DNA of 6,607 bases from Candidatus Heimdallarchaeota archaeon (lineage in GTDB: Archaea; Asgardarchaeota; Heimdallarchaeia; Heimdallarchaeales; Heimdallarchaeaceae): assembly GCA_030628305.1 (NCBI GenBank), contig DAOVRE010000086.1, positions 1-6,607 of the forward strand. The letters are read 5' to 3'. Made by a program: the position numbers and the translations under genes. This document shows positions 5,622 to 6,607 of the stretch, piece by piece (the first letter of the stretch is position 1; every line of letters begins with the position of its first letter). The notes below the pieces were generated by a model. It saw only the letters and a list, made by a program, of their open reading frames with translations, did not search any database and had not been told where the DNA came from.

Positions 5622-5942
5622 TTAGGAGCATTCAGCAGTAACTATTTCCATTAATCCCAAGATTTCTAGAAGTTTTTTTTCTAGATCTATACCGACAATG
5701 CCCGCGAGGGCTAAAGTGCTCAAAAGACTTTCGACTAGCTCATCTTCAATTGTTGGATCACATTCTAATCCTTCACAGTCATCTAAGATTTGACTGGCAA
5801 AAGCATTAAGCATTTTTTCTCCCATAATCCTACTTGGAGTTTTTGGAACGTTCATTACATCTAGTTGTTTCACACTGTTTCGGCTGTTAATGAGTTCAAG
5901 CAGTTTTCTTTGTGCTTCGTTTATTGTTACCATTTTCGTCAC
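5622..5942 (-). CDS. Small helical protein of unknown function
   Basis: 106 residues from a GTG at 5942, or 103 from the ATG at 5933. A TATA box (5962-5969) is centred about 24 nt before the GTG, fitting leaderless use of it, while GTGA just before the ATG could act as a weak Shine-Dalgarno. The protein has no membrane segment and no zinc motif. It appears all-helical, with an acidic middle (QILDDCEGLECDPTIEDELV) and a hydrophobic C-terminal helix pair (ALAGIVGIDLEKKLLEILGL). The string E-L-V-E-S-L-L ... GIDLEKK faintly recalls the last helices of MazG-like NTP pyrophosphohydrolases, but the ExxE/ExxD metal motifs are not convincing. I do not recognise a family. It is convergent with the methyltransferase. 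Confidence 0.8.
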   Translation of the reverse strand: MTKMVTINEAQRKLLELINSRNSVKQLDVMNVPKTPSRIMGEKMLNAFASQILDDCEGLECDPTIEDELVESLLSTLALAGIVGIDLEKKLLEILGLMEIVTAECS

Positions 5943-5961
5943 TTACCTTACGAGTTTTTCC

Positions 5962-5969
5962 TATTTATA
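5962..5969 (-). promoter_or_regulatory. TATA box of the small helical protein gene
   Basis: TATAAATA on the minus strand is a near-consensus archaeal TATA box, centred about 24 nt before the GTG at 5942 and 32 nt before the ATG at 5933. Confidence 0.55.
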
Positions 5970-6050
5970 CAGAGATAATATTTACTTATAAAGAAATCTA
6001 ATATATTCGATAATCACCACATTGTTCCAGTAGAAATTTGATTGATAAGG

Positions 6051-6057
6051 TATAAAA
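6051..6057 (+). promoter_or_regulatory. TATA box upstream of the candidate structured RNA
   Basis: TATAAAA preceded by a purine-rich AAGG is close to the archaeal consensus. No ORF begins downstream. Initiation about 26 nt from its centre would fall near 6080, at the first base of the inner closing helix of the candidate RNA. Confidence 0.5.
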
Positions 6058-6070
6058 CTGATGATGTCTC

Positions 6071-6244
6071 GATTCGCAGGTTCTGGGAGGTCTAGCTTGA
6101 GAAAACGCCAATTTCCATTGGAAACCATGGGGAGGGGCTTTTAGACGCCCTAAAGAAAAATATCGTGAGAAATGGGCTTATTGTCGGGACTCTGTGAGGG
6201 GGTTTTTGTCGGAAAATGTAATACCAGAACAATATTTGTGAATC
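6071..6244 (+). ncRNA. Candidate structured non-coding RNA, family not recognised
   Basis: This G-rich segment (about 46% GC across 6077-6230 by hand count, against an AT-rich surround) has no credible ORF and folds on paper. The ends pair: GATTCGCA (6071-6078) with TGTGAATC (6237-6244), 8 bp with one G-U; then GTTCTGG (6080-6086) with CCAGAAC (6224-6230), 7 bp. Inside, GTCTAG (6090-6095) pairs with TTAGAC (6141-6146), CCAAT (6108-6112) with ATTGG (6117-6121) around a TTCC loop, GCCC (6147-6150) with GGGC (6174-6177), and TATTGT (6179-6184) with GTAATA (6218-6223), which abuts the closing helix. A TATA box lies upstream, and a hairpin plus T-tract lie downstream (to 6318). The predicted start near 6080 would exclude the outer helix strand at 6071, a point against the simplest model. 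It does not match RNase P, SRP, box C/D or tRNA as I know them. Confidence 0.5.
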
Positions 6245-6257
6245 AGAAATTTTCCGA

Positions 6258-6288
6258 TTTTCCAAATAAAAGACGTATATTTGGGAGA
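6258..6288 (+). terminator. 11-bp hairpin followed by a T5CT5 tract
   Basis: Positions 6258-6268 pair with 6278-6288 in 11 consecutive base pairs (two G-U), with CCAAATA/TATTTGG at the core, around a 9-nt loop. Twenty nt later a TTTTTCTTTTT tract (6308-6318) precedes the tRNA-Ala promoter. Together they make a plausible 3' boundary for the upstream candidate RNA, though the hairpin-to-T spacing is longer than in bacterial intrinsic terminators. Confidence 0.45.
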
Positions 6289-6307
6289 AATACAAGATAT
6301 TGCAGGA

Positions 6308-6318
6308 TTTTTCTTTTT
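6308..6318 (+). terminator. T5-C-T5 tract
   Basis: An uninterrupted pyrimidine run of ten T and one C lies in non-coding DNA, upstream of the tRNA-Ala promoter and downstream of the candidate RNA. It is a typical archaeal U-rich termination signal on the plus strand. Confidence 0.45.
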
Positions 6319-6327
6319 GTATCGAAA

Positions 6328-6337
6328 CTTTAAAAAA
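6328..6337 (+). promoter_or_regulatory. tRNA-Ala promoter
   Basis: CTTTAAAAAA is centred about 39 nt before the mature 5' end, allowing a start near 6359 and a 5' leader of about 13 nt for RNase P removal. It is less canonical than the tRNA-Thr promoter. Confidence 0.4.
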
Positions 6338-6371
6338 CTCAAGATTAGAACTCATCCTAATCGTTTACAAA

Positions 6372-6447
6372 GGGTCGATAGTTCAGCTGGAAGAACGCTT
6401 CGCTTGCACCGAAGAGGCCTCGGGTTCAAGTCCCGATCGGTCCACCA
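6372..6447 (+). tRNA. tRNA-Ala (anticodon UGC)
   Basis: A complete cloverleaf can be drawn. The acceptor stem GGGTCGA (6372-6378) pairs with TCGGTCC (6437-6443) and includes the G3-U70 wobble that defines alanine identity. The D stem is GTTC/GAAC. The anticodon stem CTTCG/CGAAG encloses the loop CTTGCAC (anticodon TGC, reading GCA). The variable loop is AGGCC, and the T arm is TCGGG-TTCAAGT-CCCGA. The discriminator is A73 and CCA is encoded at 6445-6447. There is no intron. Confidence 0.97.
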
Positions 6448-6453
6448 ATTTCG

Positions 6454-6459
6454 TTTTTT
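6454..6459 (+). terminator. T6 tract after tRNA-Ala
   Basis: A T-run 7 nt beyond the encoded CCA, with a second T5 run about 10 nt further on, fits archaeal U-tract termination of the tRNA transcript. Confidence 0.45.
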
Positions 6460-6520
6460 ATGAATTTGATTTTTCCCGCGGTTTTGATTACGTTGTAAAT
6501 GTATAGGAAAAGATTTTTGA

Positions 6521-6528
6521 TTTATAGA
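6521..6528 (+). promoter_or_regulatory. TATA box of the glycosyltransferase gene
   Basis: TTTATAGA is centred about 25 nt before the ATG at 6549, again consistent with a leaderless transcript. Confidence 0.5.
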
Positions 6529-6548
6529 TAATAGAATACTTTACCCAT

Positions 6549-6607
6549 ATGATTTCCGTAGTTATCCCTGTTTACAATGAAGAAGGAAATGTCATTCCAC
6601 TACATAC
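6549..6607 (+). CDS. Family 2 glycosyltransferase, N-terminus only (partial)
   Basis: Nineteen codons before the window edge read MISVVIPVYNEEGNVIPLH. This is the classic first strand and loop of the GT-A fold in family 2 glycosyltransferases (SVVIPVYNEE-N), most like dolichol-phosphate mannosyl/glucosyltransferase relatives that transfer sugar from a nucleotide donor at the membrane face. The subfamily cannot be set from so little. The ATG is placed by the family N-terminus and by the TATA box 25 nt upstream. Confidence 0.88.
   Translation, partial: MISVVIPVYNEEGNVIPLH

Noticed and set aside
6059..6065. CTGATGA resembles a box C of an archaeal C/D guide RNA.
   Set aside because: No CUGA D or D' box occurs at the expected 12-50 nt downstream, and it overlaps the core promoter region.
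6167..6180. GAGAAATGGGCTTA resembles the 3' conserved AGAA...GGCUUA element of RNase P RNA, and the segment has end-to-end pairing like helix P1.
   Set aside because: The partner 5' element (GAGGAAAGUCC type) needed for helix P4 is absent, as are the other conserved regions, and about 50 nt separate the motif from the closing strand.
6092..6506. Overlapping ORFs on both strands across the candidate RNA and tRNA-Ala.
   Set aside because: They have odd composition and no motifs, and the plus-strand ones run through the tRNA-Ala gene; the RNA features explain the DNA better.

Overview
The window looks like AT-rich archaeal chromosome. Three things support this. Most genes carry a TATA-like element centred about 25-27 nt upstream of the start codon, which suggests leaderless transcripts. 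One start is preceded by GGTGAT, matching the archaeal 16S anti-Shine-Dalgarno. The tRNA-Thr carries the archaeal U73 discriminator. Nothing seen fixes the phylum; an Asgard or other low-GC mesophilic lineage is possible but is only a guess.

Layout. Positions 1-105 hold the tail of an unidentified plus-strand membrane protein. Next is a minus-strand two-gene operon: a winged-helix HTH regulator (972-1580) overlapping by ATGA a four-helix membrane protein with a C-terminal zinc ribbon (250-975). The roughly 200-nt gap upstream of it holds two inverted repeats that are candidate operators or terminators. From 2655 down to 1793, on the minus strand, lies an isoprenylcysteine carboxyl methyltransferase-like (ICMT/PEMT-type) membrane methyltransferase split into two frames at an A8 tract. 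The split contains a perfect A-AAA-AAG slippery heptamer. Divergent from it is a 2H phosphoesterase (LigT/2'-5' RNA ligase-like, 2790-3458), followed by tRNA-Thr(UGU) and a CsaA-type tRNA-binding-domain protein (3664-3996). CsaA abuts a convergent GrpB/UPF0157 nucleotidyltransferase-fold gene with no base between the two stop codons. Then come a class I SAM methyltransferase (4643-5515) and a small unknown helical protein (5622-5942, minus).

The 430-nt stretch between that gene and tRNA-Ala(UGC) contains no convincing ORF. It does contain a G-rich, strongly self-complementary segment (about 6071-6244) closed by 15 base pairs and preceded by a good TATA box. An 11-bp hairpin and a T5CT5 tract follow it. 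I read it as a candidate undescribed structured RNA. After tRNA-Ala, the window ends in the first codons of a family 2 glycosyltransferase.

The genes do not form one obvious pathway. The middle is loosely RNA-themed (2H phosphoesterase, tRNA-Thr, CsaA, GrpB, methyltransferase), but apart from the HTH/zinc-ribbon pair most genes appear to have their own promoter. The two items most worth following up are the candidate RNA at 6071-6318 and the frame-split methyltransferase.
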